DNA of 64,000 nucleotides, taken from the NCBI GenBank assembly GCA_002011425.1, contig MTNJ01000013.1, positions 34,083 through 98,082 of the forward strand, given 5' to 3'. How positions within the stretch are numbered: position 1 is the first letter of the stretch; every line of letters begins with the position of its first letter. Below, piece by piece: positions 57,159 through 64,000 of this stretch. The position numbers were made by a program, and so were the translations under genes. Under the pieces are notes generated by a model, which ran no database searches, was not told where the DNA came from, and saw only the letters and a list, made by a program, of their open reading frames with translations. This DNA is from Candidatus Acetothermia bacterium JdFR-48. Lineage in GTDB: Bacteria; Bipolaricaulota; Bipolaricaulia; Bipolaricaulales; Bipolaricaulaceae.

Positions 57159-57995
57159 TCAGCCGCCCTCAGCGCGTCCCGGTGCCCGATGGGGGATGGG
57201 GAGATATTCCACCGCGGGCGTCGTGCGCACCGGCTGTTTATAAAGGGACATGAGCTGGAGGATCTCCTCCGGCATCCCGCTGGACACAGGGAGCCCCATG
57301 GACTTCGCGTCCTCGTAGGTGATAGGGTGGTCGTGGGTCCAGCGACCTTCGGTGAGCATTCGCGCGATCTCCTCGGCCTTCTCTGGGGGGAACTTGTCGG
57401 TCAGCAGCCACTTCACAGCCTCGCGCATCTGGTTGACCGCCTTCTCGGCGATGTCGGCGAGGATTAGGGTCTCGTCGTCCACTTTGTCAGGGGGCTTCTT
57501 TTCCAGGAGCCTGAGAATGGAGGGAGCGGGAAACTGACCGAGCTGGGGGTCTACCGGGCCGAGAACTGCGTGTTCGCACATCACGATCTCATCGGCGGCC
57601 AGGGCGATGAGGGTCCCACCTGACATAGCGTAGTGGGGGACGAACACCGTTACCTTGGCCGGGTGGCGCTTGAGGGCCCAAGCGATCTGGAGCGCCGCGA
57701 GCGAGAGTCCCCCGGGTGTATGGAGAACGAGGTCTAAGGGAACTTCTTTATCCGTGAGGTGAATCGCCCTAATGACTTCCTCGGAATCCTCGATGTTGAT
57801 GTAACGCATGACGGGGAAACCCAGGAGGCCCATGGTCTCCTGCCGGTGGACGAGCAAGATCACCCGGGACATACGTTTGCGTTCGATCTTGGCGATGAGG
57901 TTCTGCCGCTGGCCTTCGAGGAGCCGGCGTTGGATGTAGGGTTGGAGGGCCGCGGCCAGGAAGAAGATCCAGAAGATATCCCACAGGGAAAACAT
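57159..57995 (-). CDS. membrane-anchored ClpP/crotonase-fold serine protease (SDH proteinase family)
   Basis: 278 aa. One N-terminal transmembrane helix (MFSLWDIFWIFFLAAAL) precedes a ClpP-like domain: LVLHTPGGLSLAALQIAWAL and the nucleophile region PHYAMSGGTLIALAADEIVM. The family is annotated as SDH-type serine proteinase and is related to SppA. Probable role: membrane-protein or signal-peptide quality control. ATG 57995 follows GGAGG by five bases; the GTG at 58010 overlaps that site. It sits 11 bases downstream of hsp20 and is likely co-transcribed, linking a protease with a chaperone. Confidence 0.85.
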   Translation of the reverse strand: MFSLWDIFWIFFLAAALQPYIQRRLLEGQRQNLIAKIERKRMSRVILLVHRQETMGLLGFPVMRYINIEDSEEVIRAIHLTDKEVPLDLVLHTPGGLSLAALQIAWALKRHPAKVTVFVPHYAMSGGTLIALAADEIVMCEHAVLGPVDPQLGQFPAPSILRLLEKKPPDKVDDETLILADIAEKAVNQMREAVKWLLTDKFPPEKAEEIARMLTEGRWTHDHPITYEDAKSMGLPVSSGMPEEILQLMSLYKQPVRTTPAVEYLPIPHRAPGRAEGG

Positions 57996-58006
57996 CGTGT
58001 CCTCCT

Positions 58007-58471
58007 TCACTCTATGGGAATGTCGGTGACCCCACCGCGCTCGGGCGGGCGACGGAGCGGGATCTCGATCCGTAGGACCCCGTTCTCGAACTTGGCCCTG
58101 ATCCTGCTCGGGTCCTCCACCTCCTCGGGAAGGGGAAAGACGCGCCGGAAGGCGCCGTAGCGGCGTCCCATGCGGATATAGTCCTCCTTCTGGACCTCCT
58201 CGGTGCGGTGAACTTCTCCCGACACGATTAGCTTGTCGCCCTCCACTTGGACCCGGATGTCCTCCCTACGCGCCCCGGGGAGTTCTGTCTCGATGATCAG
58301 GACCCGGTCCTTGACGTAGATGTCGGTGCGCCCGGGGCCAAAGGGGAGAAATTCGTAGCCGATATTCTCCCAGTGCGAGAAGAAATTCTCCATCATACGG
58401 CCGAGACGAGAGAAGAACCAAAGCGGCCTCCTCCAGCGCCACTCATCGTGCTCTTCGCGCCACCACTCCAC
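58007..58471 (-). CDS. small heat-shock protein, Hsp20/alpha-crystallin family
   Basis: 154-aa chaperone that holds unfolding proteins. The alpha-crystallin domain (about residues 50-140) includes TDIYVKDRVLIIETELPGAR, VSGEVHRTEE and the conserved FENGVLRIEIPL. A Trp/Arg-rich N-terminus (EWWREEHDEWRWRRPLWFF) is notable. GTG 58471 is chosen because AAGGAGG lies five bases upstream; the GTG at 58477 overlaps it. It follows recR by 13 bases and may be co-transcribed with dnaX-ybaB-recR. Confidence 0.92.
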   Translation of the reverse strand: MEWWREEHDEWRWRRPLWFFSRLGRMMENFFSHWENIGYEFLPFGPGRTDIYVKDRVLIIETELPGARREDIRVQVEGDKLIVSGEVHRTEEVQKEDYIRMGRRYGAFRRVFPLPEEVEDPSRIRAKFENGVLRIEIPLRRPPERGGVTDIPIE

Positions 58472-58484
58472 GGGCACCTCCTTC

Positions 58485-59075
58485 TCACCTGAGCTCTATT
58501 CGGCCGCGGATGGCCTTCCCCAGGGTGACCTCGTCCGCCACCTCCAAGTCCCTCCCCACCGGCACCCCCTGGGCGATCTGCGAAACCTTGACCCCCAGGG
58601 GCTTAAGGCGCTCCAAGAGGTGCATGGCTGTAAGCTCCCCCTCGAGCTTGGGCTCCAGGGCGAGGATCACTTCTTCAATCTCCTCCTCCCGCACCCGCCT
58701 CAGAAGGGCTTCGATGGTAAGATCTTGAAAACCGGTCCCCTCAGCGGGTGAGATGAGCCCGCCGAGGACGTGATACAGTCCCCGATATTCCCCGGTGCGC
58801 TCGAGCTTCATAATCTCCCAGGGATGTGCCACGACACAGATGATCTTTCTGTCCCGGCGCGGGTCACGGCAGATGGGGCAGAGCCCACCCCCGGAGAGGC
58901 TGTAGCACCGGGGGCAACGCTTTACCCGGTCGTGTAATGACCCAATGGCTTGGGCAAGCTTTCGCGCCTCCTCGGGCCGGTTGAGGAGGAAGAAGGCGAT
59001 CCGCTCCGCTGAACGCCGCCCGATCCCGGGGAGGCGCGTTAGGGCCTGAAGCAATTCTTCTAGGGGGGCAATCAT
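58485..59075 (-). CDS. recR: recombination protein RecR
   Basis: 196 aa. An N-terminal helix-hairpin-helix (LTRLPGIGRRSAERIAFFLL), a four-Cys zinc finger (CPRCYSLSGGGLCPICRDP), a Toprim domain (ICVVAHPWEIMKLERTG) and a C-terminal ATP-less Walker-like segment. It acts with RecF/RecO in gap repair. Overlaps ybaB by four bases; the dnaX-ybaB-recR order is widely conserved. Confidence 0.96.
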   Translation of the reverse strand: MIAPLEELLQALTRLPGIGRRSAERIAFFLLNRPEEARKLAQAIGSLHDRVKRCPRCYSLSGGGLCPICRDPRRDRKIICVVAHPWEIMKLERTGEYRGLYHVLGGLISPAEGTGFQDLTIEALLRRVREEEIEEVILALEPKLEGELTAMHLLERLKPLGVKVSQIAQGVPVGRDLEVADEVTLGKAIRGRIELR

Positions 59076-59389
59076 GGGGGAAAGTTGGGGAACCCTCCGG
59101 TGAGCTTCCCCATCACCTCCTGGGCGAGCTCTTTCGCCCTCCGCTGAGCTTCCTGGACCGCAGAAACAACGAGGTCTTCCAACATCTCTATGTCCTCTGG
59201 ATCCACCACTTCCCTGGAGATCTTCAAGCTTTTGAGTTTCCCGTGGCCGTTCACTACCGCCACCACAGCTCCGCCGCCCGCCGATGCCTCCACCCGTGTC
59301 ACCTCGAGTTCCTCCTGGCGCTTGGCGAGCTCCTCCTGGAGCTTCTGGGCCTCTTTCATGAGCTTCCGCAAGTCCCCGAATCCCTTCAT
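59072..59389 (-). CDS. YbaB/EbfC nucleoid-associated protein
   Basis: 105 aa. MKGFGDLRKLMKEAQKLQEE at the start and VEASAGGGAVVAVVNGHGKL in the middle are the family signatures. It is a small DNA-binding dimer, always found between dnaX and recR in many bacteria. Overlaps dnaX by four bases and recR by four. Confidence 0.94.
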   Translation of the reverse strand: MKGFGDLRKLMKEAQKLQEELAKRQEELEVTRVEASAGGGAVVAVVNGHGKLKSLKISREVVDPEDIEMLEDLVVSAVQEAQRRAKELAQEVMGKLTGGFPNFPP

Positions 59390-60987
59390 CCTCCCTCCTT
59401 CACCACCCTGCCCTCGAGGTAACGGGCGAGGAGCTCTGCCCCTTCCTCCAGGGAGAGTTTCTCCCTTTCCTCACCTACATATTCTATCCGGAGCGAGAGC
59501 AGCGGTTGAAAGAAGCGACGGGCGAGCTCCTCTACGTAGCGTCGAACCTCAAGCTCCCGGAGCATCTCGTAGTGAAAGCGGTACCCCTCAGGGAGCGTGA
59601 TCGTGAGAATTCCGTCACGAAACTCAACCTCCGCCGGGAGCAAAAACGTCGCTACCGCGACCCGGTCCGCCAGGGCCGCAGTGATAAGCTGGTCCCAGGG
59701 ATTGTCGAATTCCTCCGGTATAGGCCATTTCCGGGATCCCGAAGATTTCAGGACTTCTTCCCCCCCATCTTCCGTCGTGGGCGCGAAGAGTGCCCCGGGC
59801 CCTGTTTCCCCTGTCTCAGCACTCCCCACTCCGTCCACGGCGACAGACGCGGATCCACCTTCAGGACTTTCCACCTCCGTAGGACCTTCTTCCCCAATCC
59901 CTCTGGATTTCTTGACTTGCGGTGCCTCTGCAAGAAGCTCCGCGGCCTTCGGTGATGAGACAGAAGGCTCATGGATGGGCCGTGTGGGAGCTCCACATAG
60001 AGAGAGGATCTCGAGCTCTAGATGGAGTCGGGGAGAGACCGTCTTCGGGATCTCGGCCCGCCAAGAAAACAATCTTCGGGCAAGCTCTACCAGGTCTCCC
60101 TCACCGGCGAGGATCCGGTCTCTCGCCCGCAGGGCCGCCTCCTCTAAAAAGAGACCGAGATCCCGTCCCCGCTCCAAGTGTTTCTCGACCACATCGAGGG
60201 CCACCACAGCATTCTTATTTCGCAGAGCGTCCAGAAACCGGTCGAGTTCCGCGAGCGGGGGGAGACCGAGGAGTGCCACCACATTCTCTTCTCGCACGGG
60301 ACCGCTATGGGCAAGCTGCTCTAGGAGGACTTCCGCGTCCCGAAGGGAACCCTCTGCCCGGCGGGCAATCAACTTGGCTGCCCCCGGGGAAAGCTCTACT
60401 CCCTCGGCGTCAGCGATTCCGACCAATTTCTTCTCGATGAGCTCCTCGGGAAGAGGGGTGAACTCGAACACCTGACAACGCGAGAGGATGGTGGGAGGAA
60501 CCTTTTGGGGTTCAGTGGTGGCGAAGATGAAGATCACGTGTGGGGGGGGCTCCTCCAAGGTCTTGAGGAGTGCGTTGAACGCCTCGTTGGTGAGCATGTG
60601 CACTTCATCGATGATGTAAACTTTGTAGCGGGCCCCAGTGGGTACGTAATTCACCTCCTCGCGGAGGCGCCGTATTTGGTCGATGCCACGGTTGGAAGCA
60701 CCATCGATCTCCACCATGTCCAAACACTTTCCGGAAAGGATACGAAGGCAATTCTCGCACTCATTGCAGGGTTCGCCTTCACGTGGAGCGAGGCAGTTTA
60801 CGGCCCGGGCAAGGATTCGAGCCACAGAGGTCTTTCCTACCCCCCGTTGTCCGGCGAAGAGGTAAGCGTGGGATAGACGTCCCTGGACCACGGCCCGCCG
60901 CAGGGTCTCCACCACCAACGTCTGTCCCAATACTTCGGCGAACCGCTGCGGTCGCCACTTGCGGTAAAAGGTCACCTCATTCGCCAT
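59386..60987 (-). CDS. dnaX: DNA polymerase III gamma/tau subunit
   Basis: 533-aa clamp-loader ATPase. YRKWRPQRFAEVLGQTLVVE at residue 8, Walker A AGQRGVGKTSVARILA, zinc ligands in CLAPREGEPCNECENCLRIL, Walker B YIIDEVHML and sensor segment FIFATTEPQKVPPTILSRCQ. The C-terminal third is variable and includes a Ser/Gly/Glu-rich linker. I saw no A-rich slippage site of the E. coli type, so only one product is expected. First gene of dnaX-ybaB-recR. Confidence 0.96.
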   Translation of the reverse strand: MANEVTFYRKWRPQRFAEVLGQTLVVETLRRAVVQGRLSHAYLFAGQRGVGKTSVARILARAVNCLAPREGEPCNECENCLRILSGKCLDMVEIDGASNRGIDQIRRLREEVNYVPTGARYKVYIIDEVHMLTNEAFNALLKTLEEPPPHVIFIFATTEPQKVPPTILSRCQVFEFTPLPEELIEKKLVGIADAEGVELSPGAAKLIARRAEGSLRDAEVLLEQLAHSGPVREENVVALLGLPPLAELDRFLDALRNKNAVVALDVVEKHLERGRDLGLFLEEAALRARDRILAGEGDLVELARRLFSWRAEIPKTVSPRLHLELEILSLCGAPTRPIHEPSVSSPKAAELLAEAPQVKKSRGIGEEGPTEVESPEGGSASVAVDGVGSAETGETGPGALFAPTTEDGGEEVLKSSGSRKWPIPEEFDNPWDQLITAALADRVAVATFLLPAEVEFRDGILTITLPEGYRFHYEMLRELEVRRYVEELARRFFQPLLSLRIEYVGEEREKLSLEEGAELLARYLEGRVVKEGG

Positions 60988-61037
60988 GGACGCTATGTTT
61001 TAAGCCATGAAGGTCCTCCCCGCCACAGAACTTTCAG

Positions 61038-61155
61038 CGCCGGCAAATGGACTAACCGGCGACACGATAGGCGACGAAGACAAAGAGCCTGAAGCGAGAA
61101 GCTTGCCAACTCAAGCACGGGCCGCTAAAACTTCTTCGCATAAGGAGGTACGAAG
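61038..61155 (+). promoter_or_regulatory. structured 5' leader of the yjbQ-efp operon
   Basis: Several short stems in the gap before yjbQ: CGCCGG (61038-61043) with CCGGCG (61056-61061); GCTTG (61101-61105) with CAAGC (61112-61116); and CTTCG (61134-61138) with CGAAG (61151-61155), whose 12-base loop contains the ribosome-binding site AAGGAGGT just before the ATG. No known riboswitch class was recognised, and no clear promoter was found. Confidence 0.4.
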
Positions 61156-61527
61156 ATGCTGAAGGAAATTGTCATCAACACCCAAAAACGAGAACAGGCG
61201 ATCGACATCACGGATGCGGTCCAGAGGGCGATTCGGGAATCGGGTGTGGTGGAAGGATTTGTGTTCATTTACGTTCCCCATGCTACCGCAGCAGTGAGTA
61301 TCCACCGCTACGCCGAGAATCCCGATACGATCCTCCTTGAGGAAACCCTAAAGAGTTTAAGGTCAGGCAAAGAAGGTGAGTCCTTGTCCAAAGCTGCCTT
61401 CGTAGCTCCCACCGAGGTTGGGATAGTGAGGAACGGAAAGATGATCCTCGGCGACGACCAACGGGTATACTTCTACGAATTTGAGGGACCCAAGAAGAGG
61501 CTCATTTACGTTTATATCGGTTCCTGA
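61156..61527 (+). CDS. yjbQ: YjbQ/UPF0047 family protein
   Basis: 123 aa. VINTQKREQAIDITDAVQRA, FIYVPHATAAVSIHRYAENP and VGIVRNGKMILGDDQRVYFY follow the UPF0047 pattern. E. coli YjbQ has weak thiamine-phosphate synthase activity; the true role is unclear. It is slightly shorter than the usual 130-140 residues. It opens the yjbQ-efp-asp23 run and its ribosome-binding site lies in a small hairpin loop. Confidence 0.88.
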   Translation: MLKEIVINTQKREQAIDITDAVQRAIRESGVVEGFVFIYVPHATAAVSIHRYAENPDTILLEETLKSLRSGKEGESLSKAAFVAPTEVGIVRNGKMILGDDQRVYFYEFEGPKKRLIYVYIGS

Positions 61528-61538
61528 GGGAGGTGGAA

Positions 61539-62102
61539 ATGGCGCTTTCTCTTGGCGATATCACGCGGGGAATGACAATCCTCTACAAAGGAGAGCTTTA
61601 CGAAGTCTTAGAATTCGAGCACGTGAAGCGCGCTCGCGGATCCGCGTTCGTGAGGGCAAAACTCAAGGAGCTCAAAACGGGGCGTGTATTCACCGAGACC
61701 CTGCGTGAATCCGATGCCATCGAACATGCGTTCCTCGAAACGCGCCCCCTTCAGTACCTCTTCCAGTCGGGGGACACTTACGTGTTCATGGACAAGGAAA
61801 CGTATGACCAGTACGAACTTCCTGCCTCCAAGGTGGAGGACATCAAAGGATATCTCCTCGAAGGGATGGACGTGCACGGCCTCTTCTACCAGGGAAAGGT
61901 CGTGAGAATAAAACCCTCGACCTTTGTGGTGCTCACTGTGGTGGACACACCGCCGGGGGTCAAAGGGGACACCGCCACCGGGGGCGAGAAACCGGCCACC
62001 CTCGAGACTGGCCTCGTGGTGAAGGTGCCCTTGTTCGTGAAGGCGGGGGATAAAATCAAAGTGGATACCCGCACCGGAGCATATGTAGAGCGGGTGAGCT
62101 GA
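61539..62102 (+). CDS. efp: elongation factor P
   Basis: 187 aa, three-domain EF-P that rescues ribosomes stalled at proline runs. LYEVLEFEHVKRARGSAFVR shows the tip loop of domain I: where E. coli has PGKG with the modified Lys34, this protein reads RARG with an Arg in that place. The C-terminal GDKIKVDTRTGAYVERV is conserved. ATG 61539 is chosen over the GTG two codons earlier, which overlaps the ribosome-binding site. No modification enzyme genes (EpmA/B or EarP) are in the window. Confidence 0.96.
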   Translation: MALSLGDITRGMTILYKGELYEVLEFEHVKRARGSAFVRAKLKELKTGRVFTETLRESDAIEHAFLETRPLQYLFQSGDTYVFMDKETYDQYELPASKVEDIKGYLLEGMDVHGLFYQGKVVRIKPSTFVVLTVVDTPPGVKGDTATGGEKPATLETGLVVKVPLFVKAGDKIKVDTRTGAYVERVS

Positions 62103-62115
62103 AAAGGAGGCGCCG

Positions 62116-62514
62116 ATGGCGGAACAACCTTTGGAAGTGGGAACCCCGTACGGTAAAGTCACGATCCACCACGAAGTGATCGCCAACATCGCCGCGAATG
62201 CCCTGGAAAAGGTGGAGGGAGCCCGCCCTCTCAAGTCCACGGTTGGGATCATGGGCTTTTTCGGAGCTGAGGAAGGACCCAAGATCATAATGGCCGAGGG
62301 CGCGGTGAACGTGGAGATCGGGATTGCTGTGGATTACGGCTACCCGGTACACGAGGTTGCCCAAGGGGTACAACAGGCCGTGCGGGACGACTTGGAACGG
62401 TTGGGAGGAGTTCAGGTGCGCCGAGTGGACGTTTACGTACGAAAGGTCCTCCCACCCGTTGAGACGCTCGTGCTGGATGAAGAGAAAGGAGGAGAAGATG
62501 CAGGAGAATCGTGA
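62116..62514 (+). CDS. Asp23/Gls24 envelope stress family protein, first copy
   Basis: 132 aa. YGKVTIHHEVIANIAANALE and VNVEIGIAVDYGYPVHEVAQ are the Asp23 signatures (IxxxVIxxIAxxA and the VxVxVxVxYGxxI strand). In Gram-positive bacteria the family sits at the membrane through AmaP and is linked to alkaline and envelope stress. Its end overlaps the second copy by 17 bases. Confidence 0.9.
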   Translation: MAEQPLEVGTPYGKVTIHHEVIANIAANALEKVEGARPLKSTVGIMGFFGAEEGPKIIMAEGAVNVEIGIAVDYGYPVHEVAQGVQQAVRDDLERLGGVQVRRVDVYVRKVLPPVETLVLDEEKGGEDAGES

Positions 62515-62881
62515 GGAAATTGTCCCACGGGGAGAAGTGGAAGAGGGAAAGATAAGCATTTCCAAAGAGGTGATCACGTCCATCGCGGGTCTTGCCGCTG
62601 CCGAAGTGGAGGGCCTGGCTCCTCCTCGGGGTGGAGAGTTTCCCAAGGGCGAAAACGTGAAACGCTTCGTGGAGACCGAAGTGGGAGAGGGTGAGGTCAA
62701 GGTAAACATCAAGGTGGCCGTCAAATATGGGTTCCCAGTGAAGGATGTGGCTCAAAAGCTTCAGGAGAAGGTGAAGAACGAGGTGGAACGTATGACGGGC
62801 TTACGGGTAAGCGCCGTGAACGTTGAAGTGATGCGGCTCATCTTCCCCGAAGAGGAAGAAAAGCCTGCCGAGGAGGTCTGA
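62498..62881 (+). CDS. Asp23/Gls24 envelope stress family protein, second copy
   Basis: 127 aa, a paralogue of the preceding gene (ISISKEVITSIAGLAAAEVE and VKVNIKVAVKYGFPVKDVAQ). It differs by an acidic N-terminus and tail. ATG 62498 follows AAAGGAGGAG. The tandem pair plus the AmaP-like gene next door suggests a heteromeric membrane-associated assembly. Confidence 0.9.
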   Translation: MQENREEIVPRGEVEEGKISISKEVITSIAGLAAAEVEGLAPPRGGEFPKGENVKRFVETEVGEGEVKVNIKVAVKYGFPVKDVAQKLQEKVKNEVERMTGLRVSAVNVEVMRLIFPEEEEKPAEEV

Positions 62882-62882
62882 C

Positions 62883-63440
62883 GTGGCCCATTTGGCGGTC
62901 TTGTTCGCCCTTTTGCTCTATTTCGTCGGTGTTTTTCTCCTCTGGACTGGTACCACCGGAATCACGCCACCAGGATTAGAAGTGGTGGGGGTATGGCGAA
63001 TCCTCTTCGGGATATTCGGTGGGTTCCTATTGGTAATCGGATCTTGGTTCGGTAAGGAGATTTTTGGGATCATCTTCGGCCAACGTCCTATCCGCAGGAG
63101 CTCCGACCACGGAGAACTCCTCATCGCGCCCCGGGCCATAAGGGAACTCATCGGCGGGCTCTTACAGCGAGAGCTCGGCCTCAAACGTCCCAAAGTAAGG
63201 ATACGCGATGATAGTGAAGGCTTAAAGGTCCAGATTAGTCTTCGCCTCCCCTTGGAGGAAGACCTCCCCGAGATAACCGAGCGCATAAGGGTGCTCGTAA
63301 GCTCAGAGGTCGAAAGACGCATCGGGATTCCCGTTTCCTCAGTGGACATCACTGTCCATGGAATCGCCCAAAGAAAAACCGAAGGAAAAGTGGGTACGCC
63401 TGCGGGTGGTGGTGCGGAAGAAGACACGGTTTCATCCTAA
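62883..63440 (+). CDS. AmaP-like membrane anchor of Asp23 proteins
   Basis: 185 aa. Two N-terminal transmembrane helices (AVLFALLLYFVGVFLLW and WRILFGIFGGFLLVIGSWF) are followed by a cytoplasmic domain that resembles Asp23 itself (VQISLRLPLEEDLPEITERI), as in AmaP (alkaline shock response membrane anchor). GTG start one base after the second asp23 gene. It probably tethers the two Asp23 proteins to the membrane. Confidence 0.8.
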   Translation: MAHLAVLFALLLYFVGVFLLWTGTTGITPPGLEVVGVWRILFGIFGGFLLVIGSWFGKEIFGIIFGQRPIRRSSDHGELLIAPRAIRELIGGLLQRELGLKRPKVRIRDDSEGLKVQISLRLPLEEDLPEITERIRVLVSSEVERRIGIPVSSVDITVHGIAQRKTEGKVGTPAGGGAEEDTVSS

Positions 63441-63443
63441 AAA

Positions 63444-63848
63444 ATGCGGCGCCATGAGGCTCGCGAAGTGGTCCTCAGGCTTCTCTATCGGCTGGAGTTC
63501 AAGGATGCTCCCCTGGACGAACTCCTTTCTGAGGAAGACCTCGACGACCAAGTTGAATTCATCCGCGAGCGCTTGGAGGGGATCTTTTACCACCGCCGAG
63601 AGATAGACGCCATCATCGATCAACGTGCCAAGGGCTGGGGAATCGACCGCCTTGCCATGATGGACAGAAATATCTTACGTCTCGGAATCTACGAGCTCCT
63701 CTACACTGACATCCCGCCCGAGGTGGCCATTGACGAAGCGGTGGAGCTCGCGAAAGAATATGGGACCGAAAAGTCACCGGGCTTCGTCAACGGAATCCTC
63801 GACCGCGTGTGGAGGGAGGAAGGTTTTCTCTCAGGGGGGAAGAAGTGA
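63444..63848 (+). CDS. nusB: transcription antitermination factor NusB
   Basis: 134 aa. RHEAREVVLRLLYRLEFKDA at the start, IDRLAMMDRNILRLGIYELL and PPEVAIDEAVELAKEYGTEK near the end are the NusB signatures. It acts with NusE in rRNA antitermination. It follows the AmaP-like gene by three bases, an arrangement also known from Firmicutes (asp23 near nusB). Its stop overlaps the next start (GTGA). Confidence 0.95.
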   Translation: MRRHEAREVVLRLLYRLEFKDAPLDELLSEEDLDDQVEFIRERLEGIFYHRREIDAIIDQRAKGWGIDRLAMMDRNILRLGIYELLYTDIPPEVAIDEAVELAKEYGTEKSPGFVNGILDRVWREEGFLSGGKK

Positions 63849-64000
63849 AGCTCGACGTCCTCTGTATTGGCCACCTGGACAAGGGACGCATCGTCCGTGG
63901 AGCCGAAGCCTATGATTTCATTGGCGGGGCAGTCTACTTCGGGGGGGTCGTCCTCGCCCGGTTAGGACTCAAAGTGGGGGTGGTGACCCGCCTCTCCCAT
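63845..64000 (+). CDS. PfkB-family carbohydrate kinase, 5' part only
   Basis: 52 residues are visible before the window ends. The opening LDVLCIGHLDKGRIVRG and the glycine pair of IGGAVYFGGVVLARLGLKV resemble the N-terminus of PfkB sugar/nucleoside kinases. GTG 63845 overlaps the nusB stop. Substrate cannot be judged. Confidence 0.7.
   Translation, partial: MKLDVLCIGHLDKGRIVRGAEAYDFIGGAVYFGGVVLARLGLKVGVVTRLSH

Noticed and set aside
60988..61155. SRP RNA (often near dnaX) in the dnaX-yjbQ gap
   Set aside because: The conserved GGAA-tetraloop domain sequence is absent on both strands.

Overview
The window is a compact, G+C-rich bacterial chromosome segment from what looks like a strict or near-strict anaerobe. 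It carries superoxide reductase and rubrerythrin under a Fur/PerR-type regulator, a four-subunit 2-oxoacid:ferredoxin oxidoreductase, an NfnAB/SudAB-type ferredoxin-NADP oxidoreductase, and a ferredoxin-linked-looking Mrp/Mbh antiporter module. Genes overlap constantly (ATGA and GTGA junctions, shared CTAG stops). A secreted barrel-like protein (41434-42537) hints at an outer membrane. The combination of peptide/sugar fermentation, Nfn, Vor and a deep-branching gene mix would fit a candidate lineage such as Bipolaricaulota (Acetothermia) or a Thermotogota relative. This placement is inference, since no marker-gene tree can be run here.

Layout. 1-3944 (minus): an Mrp/Mbh-type cation antiporter operon in the order E-F-G-(DUF4040 fusion)-B-C-D, running off the left edge. 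4000-5000: a short accessory island with a FimB-sized tyrosine recombinase whose ends and upstream region carry inverted repeats sharing a TGTCA core, one with a lox/dif-like geometry. 5033-12128: an HD hydrolase plus HTH protein, mutL, a lipid kinase, dinB, and a PAS-GAF-GAF-HD-GYP signalling protein. 12183-13908 (minus): an oxidative-stress operon (Fur-type regulator, unknown 99-aa protein, rubrerythrin, superoxide reductase). 13993-21460 (plus): a carbohydrate/keto-acid cluster with a LacI regulator, a DctPQM TRAP transporter, an N-acetylneuraminate-lyase-like aldolase, a URO-D-fold protein with a methyltransferase-like zinc motif, and a fucose-isomerase-like protein. Most of this cluster is visibly A+T-richer than its surroundings.

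21892-33045 (minus): a long same-strand array that couples an oligopeptide ABC transporter with an unusually large binding protein to a VorBAC/D-type oxidoreductase. It is preceded by rpmB and tsaB. 33767-41437: exoD, a transaldolase-like gene, lspA-tmk-dnaN behind a tRNA-Glu, threonine aldolase, nfnBA and a Nudix gene. 41434-44167: a secreted protein and a divergent trpB2 with a promoter, palindrome and short leader ORF between them. 44265-47855: a second oligopeptide-type transporter without ATPases. 48005-55519: eno-divIC-dnaE-yvcK and two secreted or membrane proteins. 55505-60987: an M42 peptidase, cvpA, a membrane ClpP-fold protease, hsp20 and dnaX-ybaB-recR. 61156-64000: yjbQ-efp-asp23-asp23-amaP-nusB-pfkB.

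How it fits together. Imported peptides could supply amino acids whose 2-oxoacids feed the Vor complex. Reduced ferredoxin would then be balanced by Nfn and possibly by the antiporter-linked complex at the left edge. Solute-binding-protein genes are repeatedly insulated from their permease genes, by terminator hairpins at 16057 and 30225 and by a private promoter at 46205. This suggests a general way of over-expressing the binding protein. The parts that look least described are the recombinase with its repeats, the TRAP/aldolase/URO-D/FucI-like cluster, and the antiporter subunit fused to a binding-protein-like domain.
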